The notes under the pieces: generated by a model
The model's database searches: none
Seen by the model: the letters and a program-made list of their open reading frames with translations, nothing else
Told to the model about the DNA's origin: nothing
Program-made: the position numbers and the translations under genes
Part shown: one piece after another, positions 18,332 to 27,224 of the stretch
Position numbering within the stretch: the stretch's first letter is position 1
How the letters are laid out: every line of letters begins with the position of its first letter
Assembly (NCBI RefSeq): GCF_042682785.1
Contig: NZ_JBHUIB010000001.1
Coordinates: forward strand, 372,001 to 436,000
Source of the DNA: Thalassotalea_F euphylliae
GTDB lineage: Bacteria > Pseudomonadota > Gammaproteobacteria > Enterobacterales > Alteromonadaceae
Reading direction: 5' to 3'
DNA length: 64,000 nt

Positions 18332-19414
18332 TTAACGTAACTTAAGCGTTGCTAAACCAACCAACACCAACACCAATGAAATAATCCAAAAGCGGACAAT
18401 CACACGTGGCTCAGGCCAGCCTTTTAATTCGTAATGATGATGAATCGGCGCCATACGAAATATACGTTCGCCACGGAGTTTGTAAGAACCTACTTGGAGA
18501 ATGACTGATAAGGTTTCCATTACAAACACACCGCCCATGATAAACAGCACGAGTTCTTGACGAACAAGCACCGCAATAACTCCCAGTGCAGCCCCTAAAG
18601 CGAGTGAGCCAACATCACCCATGAAGACTTGAGCCGGATATGTGTTGAACCACAAGAAACCTAAACCCGCACCAATTATCGCGGTACAGACCACAACAAG
18701 CTCACTGGTCATAGCAATATGAGGGATATTTAAGTATTCAGAAAAGTTTGCGTTGCCGGTCACATAAGCAAATACAGCAAACGCGCCTGCCACCATGATT
18801 GTTGGCACAATAGCTAGGCCATCTAAGCCATCGGTTAAGTTAACTGCATTGCTCGTACCTACAATGACAAAGTAAGCAAGTGCAATATAAAGCAGCCCAA
18901 GCTGCGGCATCACATTTTTTAAAAATGGTATTAACAATGCAGTCTCTGCTGGATCTTGTGCATACCAGTACAAGAATATTGCCGTACTCAAACCGATCAC
19001 GGTCTGCCAAAAGTACTTCCAGCGAGCAATTAACCCGTTGGCGTCTTTACGGATAACTTTACGGTAATCATCAACAAATCCAATAATGCCAAAACTTGCG
19101 ACAACAAAAAGCACAGTTAACACGTAGGCATTAGTAAGATCGCCCCATAACAGTACGCTAAATATAATCGCACCTAAGATAAGAATACCGCCCATGGTAG
19201 GCGTGCCTGACTTAGACAAATGGCTTTGTGGGCCGTCGTCTCTCACCGTTTGACCAATCTGCATACGTTGTAGCGCACGAATTAACTTCGGCCCAAAATA
19301 CAACGACACAATTAACGCCGTTAAAGTACTAACAATCGCCCTAAACGTTAGGTACGAAAATACGTTAAAGCCTGAATAGTACTGTGTGAGGTACTCGCCT
19401 AACCAATACAACAT
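18332..19414 (-). CDS. mraY: Phospho-MurNAc-pentapeptide transferase MraY
   Basis: MraY is the polytopic inner-membrane enzyme that makes lipid I from UDP-MurNAc-pentapeptide and undecaprenyl phosphate. Signatures are KSGTPTMGG, GFVDDYRKV (the DDY catalytic motif), NAVNLTDGLDGLA and the MAPIHHHYEL motif near 325. Length 360 matches E. coli. The start codon overlaps the murF stop by one base. Confidence 0.98.
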   Translation of the reverse strand: MLYWLGEYLTQYYSGFNVFSYLTFRAIVSTLTALIVSLYFGPKLIRALQRMQIGQTVRDDGPQSHLSKSGTPTMGGILILGAIIFSVLLWGDLTNAYVLTVLFVVASFGIIGFVDDYRKVIRKDANGLIARWKYFWQTVIGLSTAIFLYWYAQDPAETALLIPFLKNVMPQLGLLYIALAYFVIVGTSNAVNLTDGLDGLAIVPTIMVAGAFAVFAYVTGNANFSEYLNIPHIAMTSELVVVCTAIIGAGLGFLWFNTYPAQVFMGDVGSLALGAALGVIAVLVRQELVLFIMGGVFVMETLSVILQVGSYKLRGERIFRMAPIHHHYELKGWPEPRVIVRFWIISLVLVLVGLATLKLR

Positions 19415-20799
19415 TACGAGTGCTCCTCATCCTGTTGACGCTGTCGCCAACCACGAATTTCGCTCACTACATGCTCCATATGAGCACTGCGTGAGCCTTT
19501 TACTAAAATTGAAATTTGTCTTGCTTCACCCGTTAATGATTCAAATAATGAAGCCAGTAACTGCTCTTTAGAGCTAAAGTGCTGACCCATTTCACCAAAT
19601 GCATCTGCAGTGCTTTGACTCAGGACACCAAGAGTAAATAACGCATCTACACCTTGCGCTTTTGCATGCTCACCGACTTCTTGATGATAGCTGCGCGCTT
19701 CAGAGCCTAGCTCAGCCATATCGCCTAAGACTAAAACGCGATAACCAGGGTAAGCTGCTAATAGCTCTGTTGCCGCTTTAATTGATTCAACATTTGCATT
19801 GTAAGTATCGTCAATCAGCTTAAAATCTTGGCCGATTTGATAGAGGTTTAGTCGACCTTTAACAGGTGACATCTCTACAAGCCCAAGCTTTATATCATCT
19901 AGGCTAGCGCCACACTCAATCGCAATAGCGGCTGCGGCGACGGCATTACAAACATTGTGGCGACCAGGCACGGTTAACTGAATATACGCACTTCCTATAG
20001 GCGTATTAAGGCGGAAGTTAGCGCAGCCGTTATCATCTAAATTCACGTCCTCGCTATAGCAATCAGCTTCTTTTGTACAAGAAAAGGTTTGTACTTTCTT
20101 GTCAGTTAAACGCCACTGCCATTTTGGAGCCCATGGCGTATCTTGGTTATAAATCGCCGTACCGCCGTCTGGGATACCTTCGAAAATTTCACCTTTTGCA
20201 CGAGCAACGCCGGCTAAATCGCCAAAACCTTCAAGGTGAGCAGGAGCAATATTGTTGATAATCGCTACATCGGGTTTAACTAAATTAGTGGTATATGCAA
20301 TTTCACCAATGTGATTGGCGCCCATTTCTATAACAGCGTAGTCATGTTCAGGCTTAAGCCTCAAGAGCGTTAACGGAACACCAATGTCATTGTTGAAGTT
20401 ACCATCAGTTGCCAGCACATTTCCTAACCGAGAGAGAATGGCGGCAACCATTTCTTTCACTGTTGTTTTACCACTGCTACCTGTAATGCCAACCGTTTTA
20501 GGCGCAACCTGTGCTTTAACAAAAGCACCAACTTGCCCCAATGCTAAGCGTGTATCTTTAACAACAATCTGCGGAATGTTACTGTCTACTTTATGGTCAA
20601 CAATCGCAGCTACGGCGCCTTGCCCTTTGATTTGTTCTATAAATTTATGGCCATCAAAATTAGGGCCTTTTAACGCAAGGAATACATCCCCTGCTTTTAA
20701 CGTTCGACTGTCTGTACTCAAACTATCAATGGTTAGGTCTTTACCGATTAATTCGCCAGCAACCGCGTTGGCAAGCTCTGATAAAGTTAAGCTAATCAC
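19414..20799 (-). CDS. murF: UDP-MurNAc-tripeptide--D-Ala-D-Ala ligase
   Basis: MurF completes the pentapeptide precursor by adding D-Ala-D-Ala. The ATP loop GITGSSGKTTVKEM (about 104-117), MGANHIGEI and the DDTYNANVES motif are present. The length of 461 residues is normal. It begins inside the murE stop (4-base ATGA overlap). Confidence 0.97.
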   Translation of the reverse strand: MISLTLSELANAVAGELIGKDLTIDSLSTDSRTLKAGDVFLALKGPNFDGHKFIEQIKGQGAVAAIVDHKVDSNIPQIVVKDTRLALGQVGAFVKAQVAPKTVGITGSSGKTTVKEMVAAILSRLGNVLATDGNFNNDIGVPLTLLRLKPEHDYAVIEMGANHIGEIAYTTNLVKPDVAIINNIAPAHLEGFGDLAGVARAKGEIFEGIPDGGTAIYNQDTPWAPKWQWRLTDKKVQTFSCTKEADCYSEDVNLDDNGCANFRLNTPIGSAYIQLTVPGRHNVCNAVAAAAIAIECGASLDDIKLGLVEMSPVKGRLNLYQIGQDFKLIDDTYNANVESIKAATELLAAYPGYRVLVLGDMAELGSEARSYHQEVGEHAKAQGVDALFTLGVLSQSTADAFGEMGQHFSSKEQLLASLFESLTGEARQISILVKGSRSAHMEHVVSEIRGWRQRQQDEEHS

Positions 20800-22322
20800 G
20801 CGCGTTCTCCTGTTTGATAGATTGACTGCACTAAGCCACGTTCTGAATATTCAATCACGTTAGTGCCAATAGTTATGGTATTTTCGTGCCCTTTACCTGC
20901 TAGCAAGACAATATCGTTCGGCTTAGCATGAGCAAGTGTTGAGGCAACTGCTTGCTTGCGATCAAGCATCACAGTAATACGTTCCGGGTGCTCGCAACCT
21001 GATAGAATATCATTAGCGATAAGTTCAGGTGCCTCTGAGCGAGGGTTGTCGTTGGTGATGACAACATGATCTGCAAACCGCTCAGCAGCTTCGCCCATCT
21101 GTGCACGTTTACCTTTGTCTCTGTCGCCACCGCAACCAAAAACCACCCAAAGCTCGCCCTCGCAGTGTTTTCTGCATGAGTTAAGTGCATTTTCTAATGC
21201 ATCAGGTGTGTGCGCATAGTCAACAACCGCTAGCGCTTTGCCTTTCGCTATGAAAGACTCCATTCTGCCTATACTAGGTAAAACATCTGTCACCGTCGGT
21301 ACAATGGCATCTAATGGGTAGCCAAGTGCTAATAATGCACCTATCGCGGCCAGCAAGTTATCTACGTTGAATTCGCCTAGAAGCGAACAAGAAACACTCG
21401 CTGAAGCCGATTCTGTCTCCACATCAAAGTTCACACCTTGATTGGTTAGCGCGATACTGCTTGCATATACAAAACGTTTGGCAGCTTTAACGACTTCTGT
21501 TTTTCCAAAGACAATAGTTGGTTGTGTTAACGTTTCTAGCCATTGTTGACCATAACCATCATCACCATTGATGACCGCGACTTGATTAGCGCACTGACTA
21601 AACAAACCAAATTTGGCTTCAGCGTATGCTTCCATGGTTTGATGATAATCTAGATGATCACGGGAAAGATTGGTGAACACCGCCACATCGATATGCTTGG
21701 CAGAAATACGCCCTTGCTCCAAAGCGTGTGAAGACACTTCCATCGCGACATTTTCAATATTCTGCTCAACAAAACCGGCTAATAGGTGGTTTAGTTCAGT
21801 CGCGCCAGGGGTAGTATTATTGAGCGGTGTTAGATTATTTATCTTGCCTGCACCTGTGGTGCCAATAACTGCGGTACTACTACCCAATGTTTCTAGCATG
21901 GACGCAACAAATTGGGTTGTGCTGGTTTTGCCGTTAGTCCCGGTAACACCGACAACTTTCAAATGGCTAAGCGGCTCAGCGTAATATTGAGAAGCAAATT
22001 CAAATAGCAACTCATCAAGTTGATAAAATTGGACTATCTCAATGGCAATGTCGCAACCACTATCATCCGTTAACTTTCGGGTGATAGTGTTGCCATGTTG
22101 TTGCTTGTGGTGACATTGCGCCAATACTAGGGAAGCACCCGATAAAATAGCCTGGTCGATAAATTTACGACCATCGCCCTGCGAACCAATAACTGCGCAA
22201 AATACATCGCCCGTGCTAACTTGGCGGCTATCATTAATTAATCGACCTGTTTGAAGGTCAATCGCTAGTTCGATTCCAAATGCATCAAGCGCTGTTTTAA
22301 TATTGTAAGCAGGGTTAGGCAT
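20796..22322 (-). CDS. murE: UDP-MurNAc-tripeptide synthetase (meso-diaminopimelate-adding)
   Basis: MurE adds the third residue of the stem peptide. The ATP loop VTGTNGKTSTTQF and the DNPR motif (in ITNDNPRSEAPEL), which marks meso-diaminopimelate specificity, are both present. Two ATGs are possible (22328 and 22322). I chose 22322 because AGGGG lies at better spacing, giving 508 residues. The gene overlaps the end of ftsI. Confidence 0.96.
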   Translation of the reverse strand: MPNPAYNIKTALDAFGIELAIDLQTGRLINDSRQVSTGDVFCAVIGSQGDGRKFIDQAILSGASLVLAQCHHKQQHGNTITRKLTDDSGCDIAIEIVQFYQLDELLFEFASQYYAEPLSHLKVVGVTGTNGKTSTTQFVASMLETLGSSTAVIGTTGAGKINNLTPLNNTTPGATELNHLLAGFVEQNIENVAMEVSSHALEQGRISAKHIDVAVFTNLSRDHLDYHQTMEAYAEAKFGLFSQCANQVAVINGDDGYGQQWLETLTQPTIVFGKTEVVKAAKRFVYASSIALTNQGVNFDVETESASASVSCSLLGEFNVDNLLAAIGALLALGYPLDAIVPTVTDVLPSIGRMESFIAKGKALAVVDYAHTPDALENALNSCRKHCEGELWVVFGCGGDRDKGKRAQMGEAAERFADHVVITNDNPRSEAPELIANDILSGCEHPERITVMLDRKQAVASTLAHAKPNDIVLLAGKGHENTITIGTNVIEYSERGLVQSIYQTGERA

Positions 22323-24051
22323 TATCATCCCCTTGCTTAGGTGTTGTTTTTACGGTTTGTGCATTGTTAGGTGCTACATTTAGTACTTGCATCGTGCCTT
22401 TCATCACACGAGAAAATACAGGCGCAGCGACATCACCACCGTGGTATAAGTCACCACCAGGCTCATTAATAACGACAACAACGACGACTTCAGGATCATC
22501 AATAGGCGCCATACCAGCGAACAAGCCGACATAGTCATTACCATAGCCACCTGCTACTGCCTTAATGCTGGTTCCCGTTTTACCGCCAACGCGGTAGCCT
22601 TCAACTTTCGCTTTAGGTGCACCTTTTTCAACAACACCTTCAAGCATGTCACGCAAATCAGCAGTTATGTTGCTTGAAAAAATTTGCTCGCCTTGGGGGC
22701 GTTGTTCTGTTTTTAAAATCGTTAACGGAATTTTCGTACCGCCATTGGCAATAGTGGTATATAAACGTGTTAATTGAAGTGGACTGATCGCTAAGGCATA
22801 ACCAAAAGACAATGTTGCTAATTCAAATTGCGACCAACGCTGGCGATCATGCATCATACCGCTAGTTTCACCTACTAGCCCTGTGCCAGTTTCTTCACCA
22901 AAACCTACTTCAAAGAACTTATCTAATAAGAATTCTTTAGGCATCGACAGCACTAACTTCGCGGTCCCCATATTCGATGAATGAATGAGGATTTCTTCCA
23001 TCGTCAATTCTTTGCGATTTATTGGGTCACTCACTCGACGGCCCCCCAATCGCATCCAGCCTGGGTTGGTATTGACTATGGTGTCAGCATCGGCAACACC
23101 AAACTCCATCGCAGTTAACAGTGACAATGGTTTCATGGTTGAACCCGGCTCAAACATGTCCGTAATTGCACGGTTACGCATTTTATTTGCTGGGGTATTA
23201 CTACGGTTATTTGGGTTGAATGACGGCGCATTTACCATAGCCAAAATCTCACCCGTCTTAATGTCCGCCACGATGACCGAGCCAGAGGTTGCTTTGAATG
23301 CTTTAACTGCCCCTTTTAGTTCTTTATAGGCGAGTGTCTGGATGCGAGAATCAATGCTAAGCTGAACGTCTTTAGGCGGCTCTGCTTCTTCAACAGATAG
23401 AATTTCAATTTTGCGACCTTTAGCATCTTTACGAAACTTTTTCTGGCCACCTTTACCAGTAAGTAAGCTGTCATAAACACGCTCAATTCCTTCAATACCT
23501 TTATCGTCAACGTTGGTAAAACCAACTAAGTGAGCACTAACTTCACCAGATGGGTAGAAACGTTTGGACTCTTTTCTTAGGTGCACACCAGGAATGCGTA
23601 GCTCTTTAATGTAGTTAGCCATCACGGGGGATACTTGACGTTCTATGTAAACAAAACGCTTACTTGGATTACGAACAATGCGTGCAGTTAACTTATTCAC
23701 GTCTTGGTCTAACACGTCAGCTAAAGCTTGCCAATGTTCCGTCATCGCTAACGCGTTGTTATCCATGACGATTTTTGGGTCAGCCCATACAGTTTCAACT
23801 GGTACACTTACCGCCAATTCACGACCATTTCTATCGAGAATAGAGCCTCGCTGAACTGTTTTCGCAGCGGTGCGAAGCGAGCGCATATCCCCCTGCTTTT
23901 TAAGCATGTCAGGTTCAATGACTTGAATATAAGCGGCACGAGCCATCAGGCTGCCATAGATGGTCAGCACGATAGCGAGCACAACATAAAACCGCCACGC
24001 AACTGTGGTCGGCTTTTGCTTGCCTTGTCGTTTCTTCACCGCTTTTGTCAT
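22315..24051 (-). CDS. ftsI: Septal transpeptidase FtsI (PBP3)
   Basis: FtsI is the bitopic class B penicillin-binding protein that crosslinks septal peptidoglycan. The order is a membrane helix (about 20-40), a non-catalytic dimerisation domain, then the transpeptidase domain with the catalytic SxxK in EPGSTMKPLS, SSN in IHSSNMGTAK, and KTGT in VGGKTGTSIK. The protein has 578 residues, as expected. Its start overlaps the ftsL stop by four bases (ATGA). Confidence 0.97.
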   Translation of the reverse strand: MTKAVKKRQGKQKPTTVAWRFYVVLAIVLTIYGSLMARAAYIQVIEPDMLKKQGDMRSLRTAAKTVQRGSILDRNGRELAVSVPVETVWADPKIVMDNNALAMTEHWQALADVLDQDVNKLTARIVRNPSKRFVYIERQVSPVMANYIKELRIPGVHLRKESKRFYPSGEVSAHLVGFTNVDDKGIEGIERVYDSLLTGKGGQKKFRKDAKGRKIEILSVEEAEPPKDVQLSIDSRIQTLAYKELKGAVKAFKATSGSVIVADIKTGEILAMVNAPSFNPNNRSNTPANKMRNRAITDMFEPGSTMKPLSLLTAMEFGVADADTIVNTNPGWMRLGGRRVSDPINRKELTMEEILIHSSNMGTAKLVLSMPKEFLLDKFFEVGFGEETGTGLVGETSGMMHDRQRWSQFELATLSFGYALAISPLQLTRLYTTIANGGTKIPLTILKTEQRPQGEQIFSSNITADLRDMLEGVVEKGAPKAKVEGYRVGGKTGTSIKAVAGGYGNDYVGLFAGMAPIDDPEVVVVVVINEPGGDLYHGGDVAAPVFSRVMKGTMQVLNVAPNNAQTVKTTPKQGDDNA

Positions 24052-24359
24052 GGTAATGTGATTACTACTTCTGTTTCCGCATCTGGGCGTTTCATATCGA
24101 GCATCCGTGTTGCCCTTCGCTCAATTGAGCTGTGCTCCGCCAAACTGTTTTGTTCTATTAATAAATTTCGCCATTCAATATCGAGCTTGTCTCGCTCAGT
24201 AAGCAGTACTTCTAACTCACTCGTTGTTTGGCGATTTACATGGGTGAAATAAATCACCGCAAATGCTGACGCTACCACCGCTGCTAGTAACACATAGGTA
24301 AAAATGTGCTGCTGAATATCGTGGAATATATCCACCACTAGCGCGGCATTTTTTGCCAT
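24048..24359 (-). CDS. ftsL: Cell division protein FtsL
   Basis: FtsL is a small bitopic inner-membrane protein that forms the FtsQLB complex and activates FtsWI. The 103-residue protein has one membrane helix (about 18-38) and a leucine-zipper-like coiled coil (about 44-85, with LLTERDKLDIEWRNLLIEQ). The identification rests on the position between rsmH and ftsI as well as on the topology. The ATG overlaps the rsmH stop by one base. Confidence 0.93.
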   Translation of the reverse strand: MAKNAALVVDIFHDIQQHIFTYVLLAAVVASAFAVIYFTHVNRQTTSELEVLLTERDKLDIEWRNLLIEQNSLAEHSSIERRATRMLDMKRPDAETEVVITLP

Positions 24360-25303
24360 TAGCTGTCAGCCAATCGTTCCGCAACACGTAACACCGAACT
24401 TCTTGAGCGGACGTTACGTTCAATTTCGTCTTTACTTGGTTTCGTTTTACGACCAACTAATGACAGTTTTTTTCCTTTTTGTAATTCTGCTTCGCTTACT
24501 GGTAAGCCTCTTGGCACTTGCTTACCTTGAGAGTGCTTACGCATAAACTGCTTCACTAACCTGTCTTCCAACGAATGGAAACTGATCACCACTAAACGCC
24601 CACCAGGTTTTAAAACTTCGAGCGACGCTGCTAATGCTTTTTCAATTTGATCTAACTCAGAATTGATGTACATGCGAATCGCTTGGAAGCTGCGCGTGGC
24701 TGGGTGTTTTTTGATTTCACGCTGAGGCGCAGTTGTTTGAATTAACTTAGCCAGCTGACCGGTTCTTGTCAGTGGCGTTTCTTCACGCGTATCAACAATC
24801 GCATTAGCTATTCGCCATGCGTGTTTTTCTTCACCGAATGTTTTTAACACCCAGCTAATATCTTCAACATCGGCTCGCGCTAACCACTCCGCAGCAGTCT
24901 CACCGCGCGTTGTATCCATACGCATATCTAGTGGACCATCATTCATAAAGCTAAAGCCACGCTCAGCTTCATCAAGTTGTGGGGATGACACACCAAGGTC
25001 AAATAATATGCCATCAACTTTGCCGATCAGTTCAAGGCGCTCAGCAATATTGCCAAGTTCAGCAAAGCCAAAGTGTTCAATAGAAAAACGAGGGTCATTG
25101 GCAAATTTTTTGGCCGCTTCAATCGCAGTGGGATCACGATCAATAGCAACAAGTTGTCCGTTTTCAGCAAGGGCAGAGAGAATTTGACCCGAATGGCCAC
25201 CTCGACCGAAGGTACAGTCGATATAACAGCCACTTGGATCTATGGCTAGTGCTTGTATTGCCTCGTCAAGCAATACAGAAATGTGTGAACTTTGTTTTGG
25301 CAT
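24359..25303 (-). CDS. rsmH: 16S rRNA (cytosine1402-N4)-methyltransferase RsmH
   Basis: RsmH (MraW) methylates C1402 of 16S rRNA in the decoding centre. The SAM-binding segment YIDCTFGRGGHSGQIL is near 28-43, followed by GILFDLGVSSPQLDEAERGF. The C-terminal RSRSSVLRVAER is typical. Length is 314 residues. It follows mraZ after 6 bases. Confidence 0.97.
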   Translation of the reverse strand: MPKQSSHISVLLDEAIQALAIDPSGCYIDCTFGRGGHSGQILSALAENGQLVAIDRDPTAIEAAKKFANDPRFSIEHFGFAELGNIAERLELIGKVDGILFDLGVSSPQLDEAERGFSFMNDGPLDMRMDTTRGETAAEWLARADVEDISWVLKTFGEEKHAWRIANAIVDTREETPLTRTGQLAKLIQTTAPQREIKKHPATRSFQAIRMYINSELDQIEKALAASLEVLKPGGRLVVISFHSLEDRLVKQFMRKHSQGKQVPRGLPVSEAELQKGKKLSLVGRKTKPSKDEIERNVRSRSSVLRVAERLADS

Positions 25304-25309
25304 TTGTTG

Positions 25310-25768
25310 TTATAGTGATAAATCAAGTAATCGGTCAGTTAATTCGATTTCGCCTGCTTGGATCTTGCTAATGCCTTGTTGCATTTGTGCTTGCCAAGCC
25401 GATTCACTCCAAATTTCAAATTTCTTTAGCTGGCCGACCAACATGACGCTCTTTTCAAGCGATGCATGCTGGCATAAAGGGCCATTGATTAATAAGCGCC
25501 CAGCTTTGTCCATCTCACAATCGGAGGCATTGCCAAGAAGTACTTGTTGTAGCAGACGCTCTTGTGGATTCATTGAAGATAACCCACACAGTTTTAATTC
25601 GATTTCTTCCCATTCAGGAAGCGGATAAAGGAGTAAACAAGGATGTTGAATGTCGACAGTACACACCATTTTGCCCTGACAATCGGCAATAAGCTCCTCG
25701 CGATACCTTGTTGGTATCGTGATTCGATTCTTGCTGTCTAGCGTAATTGCGCTGGTGCCTCTAAACAT
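25310..25768 (-). CDS. mraZ: Transcriptional regulator MraZ
   Basis: MraZ is a ring-forming DNA-binding protein with two AbrB-like halves that represses its own operon, the dcw cluster. The 152-residue protein begins MFRGTSAITLDSKNRITIPT and has the second repeat with CEMDKAGRLLI. The ATG at 25768 is chosen over an upstream in-frame start at 25798, with AAGG before it. Phased MraZ boxes and a good promoter lie directly upstream. Confidence 0.96.
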   Translation of the reverse strand: MFRGTSAITLDSKNRITIPTRYREELIADCQGKMVCTVDIQHPCLLLYPLPEWEEIELKLCGLSSMNPQERLLQQVLLGNASDCEMDKAGRLLINGPLCQHASLEKSVMLVGQLKKFEIWSESAWQAQMQQGISKIQAGEIELTDRLLDLSL

Positions 25769-25810
25769 GACCTTGCTTTTTATGTTTAGTGATCTCATTT
25801 AGTGATGGAA

Positions 25811-25847
25811 TTTCCATCAAGATCCACTATTTCCCACTTTTTCCCAC
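25811..25847 (-). promoter_or_regulatory. MraZ operator: four boxes at 10-bp spacing
   Basis: On the minus strand, boxes GTGGGAA, GTGGGAA, GTGGATC and ATGGAAA start at 25847, 25837, 25827 and 25817, exactly 10 bp apart. In E. coli, MraZ binds TGGG-type direct repeats with this spacing just after the mra promoter. Here the first box starts 9 bp past the -10 element, which fits repression around the transcription start. Confidence 0.85.
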
Positions 25848-25855
25848 ATTTGTAC

Positions 25856-25885
25856 AGTTTAGAGAGTTAAGTAAAGCGATGTCAA
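25856..25885 (-). promoter_or_regulatory. Sigma-70-like promoter of the dcw cluster (Pmra)
   Basis: On the minus strand a perfect -35 TTGACA (25880-25885) is followed after 18 bp by TAAACT (25856-25861). It points at mraZ and sits just upstream of the MraZ boxes. Confidence 0.75.
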
Positions 25886-26084
25886 GGAAAGTTTATCGAA
25901 TTTGATCTGGCTAGAGACCAGAAAAATTAGGCGATCGAGCGAAGTTGATGATTCTGTGGGGTTTTGTGGATCGCTGTCCCATAAAATAAACTTTTTGTGG
26001 GGATTTTTGGTGTTTTTTGAACTACTGGGGATATAAACAGCACTCTCTTCAAGAGAAAAGTGTCATCTTAGGCAGGTTCATCAT
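25886..26084. other. Gap between fbpC and Pmra with extra plus-strand MraZ-like boxes
   Basis: No gene is seen here. The plus strand carries GTGGGG (25956) and GTGGA (25966) exactly 10 bp apart, then GTGGGGA (25997) and CTGGGGA (26035). They resemble MraZ boxes but face away from mraZ. An imperfect hairpin near 26041-26062 could help end the fbpC transcript, though it lacks a T-run. Confidence 0.4.
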
Positions 26085-27155
26085 CTACTGGGTTGGAAAA
26101 ATGACAAACTCATGTGGCGAAACATAAACGTTTACATGTTGCCCTAAGTTCATGATTTGATCGCTATACACGCTTAGTTGATGAATAGACAGTTCGTCAG
26201 TTTCATTCACACTTCTTAAAAAATAATGAAAACCTTGCTCAGTCACACTGCTATTGACCACTTGCATGTTTCCCTTATCAACGACTTCCAACGATAAGAA
26301 TTGTGGTTTGACTAACATCGTCAATGTTTGCCCTTTCCCCTTTATGTCCGCATTAACACAACGTGCTTGTGGGAATGGGAAACAACCTAAGCCAGTTGCT
26401 AAAATATCATTTTCTATCGTGCAAGGTAACCAGCTTCCCAGTTGCAGAAAATCAGCCACCAAAAAGCTATTAGGATGTTGGCATATTTCACCAGGCGCAC
26501 CAAACTGCTGAATTCTTCTTTCCCCCATGACCGCCATTTTGTCGGCAAAAGTAAACACTTCGTCTTTGTTATGCGTCACAAAAATTGCAGTCATATTTAA
26601 TGACTTAAGCAATTGGCGTAATTCCAACATCAATTCTTGACGCAATCGCGCATCAATATTTGAAAAAGGTTCATCAAGCAGAAGTAATTTAGGCTGAGGC
26701 GCCATGGCTCGTGCTATAGCAACACGTTGCTGTTGTCCACCAGATAATTGATGTGGGAAGCGATCTGCCAAGCCTTCAAGCTTCAGTAATTCAATGAGTT
26801 GCTTTACCCGAGACTGTTGTTGATCTTTAGGCATTTGGGTAATGCCAAACGCAATATTTTGTTGCACCGTAAGATGAGGGAATAATGCATAGTCCTGAAA
26901 GATCATACCGATCTGACGCTTTTCTGGTGCTAGTGTATTCTCATTATCAATAGCGGGCATACCTGCTAACGTAATACTCCCTGCCTGCTGATAGATAAAG
27001 CCCGCAAGCGTATTAAGTAAGGTTGTTTTACCACACCCACTAGGGCCAACTAAGCCAAGAATTTCACCTTTATTGAGAGAGAACGTAATGTCTTGCAAAA
27101 TGGCTTGCTTGTCTAAAACCACGTTAACTTGCTTAACCGATAATACTTGCGTCAC
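26085..27155 (-). CDS. fbpC: Iron(III) ABC transporter ATP-binding protein
   Basis: This is the ATPase of a ferric-iron ABC importer. Walker A GPSGCGKT is at about 37-44, the signature LSGGQQQRVAIARAM follows in the middle, and LLLLDEPFSNID is Walker B. A C-terminal regulatory (TOBE-like) domain fills residues from about 240 on; the total is 356. The start is a GTG preceded by GAGAAAG. It is downstream of the permease gene by 69 bases and is probably cotranscribed. Substrate assignment comes from the neighbours and the Fur box. Confidence 0.88.
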   Translation of the reverse strand: MTQVLSVKQVNVVLDKQAILQDITFSLNKGEILGLVGPSGCGKTTLLNTLAGFIYQQAGSITLAGMPAIDNENTLAPEKRQIGMIFQDYALFPHLTVQQNIAFGITQMPKDQQQSRVKQLIELLKLEGLADRFPHQLSGGQQQRVAIARAMAPQPKLLLLDEPFSNIDARLRQELMLELRQLLKSLNMTAIFVTHNKDEVFTFADKMAVMGERRIQQFGAPGEICQHPNSFLVADFLQLGSWLPCTIENDILATGLGCFPFPQARCVNADIKGKGQTLTMLVKPQFLSLEVVDKGNMQVVNSSVTEQGFHYFLRSVNETDELSIHQLSVYSDQIMNLGQHVNVYVSPHEFVIFPTQ

Positions 27156-27224
27156 ACACTTTCTCTTCTTAATAAAAACAGCTGAAGTTTACCTTAGCGC
27201 CATACCGTTGGCTATGGAGCTACG

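Noticed and set aside
20384..20863. 159-codon open frame on the plus strand opposite murF and murE
   Set aside because: It crosses the murE/murF junction antisense and has no domain, signal or start context.
26041..26062. Terminator after fbpC
   Set aside because: The stem is interrupted by a bulge and lacks a T-run, so I mention it only as a possibility.
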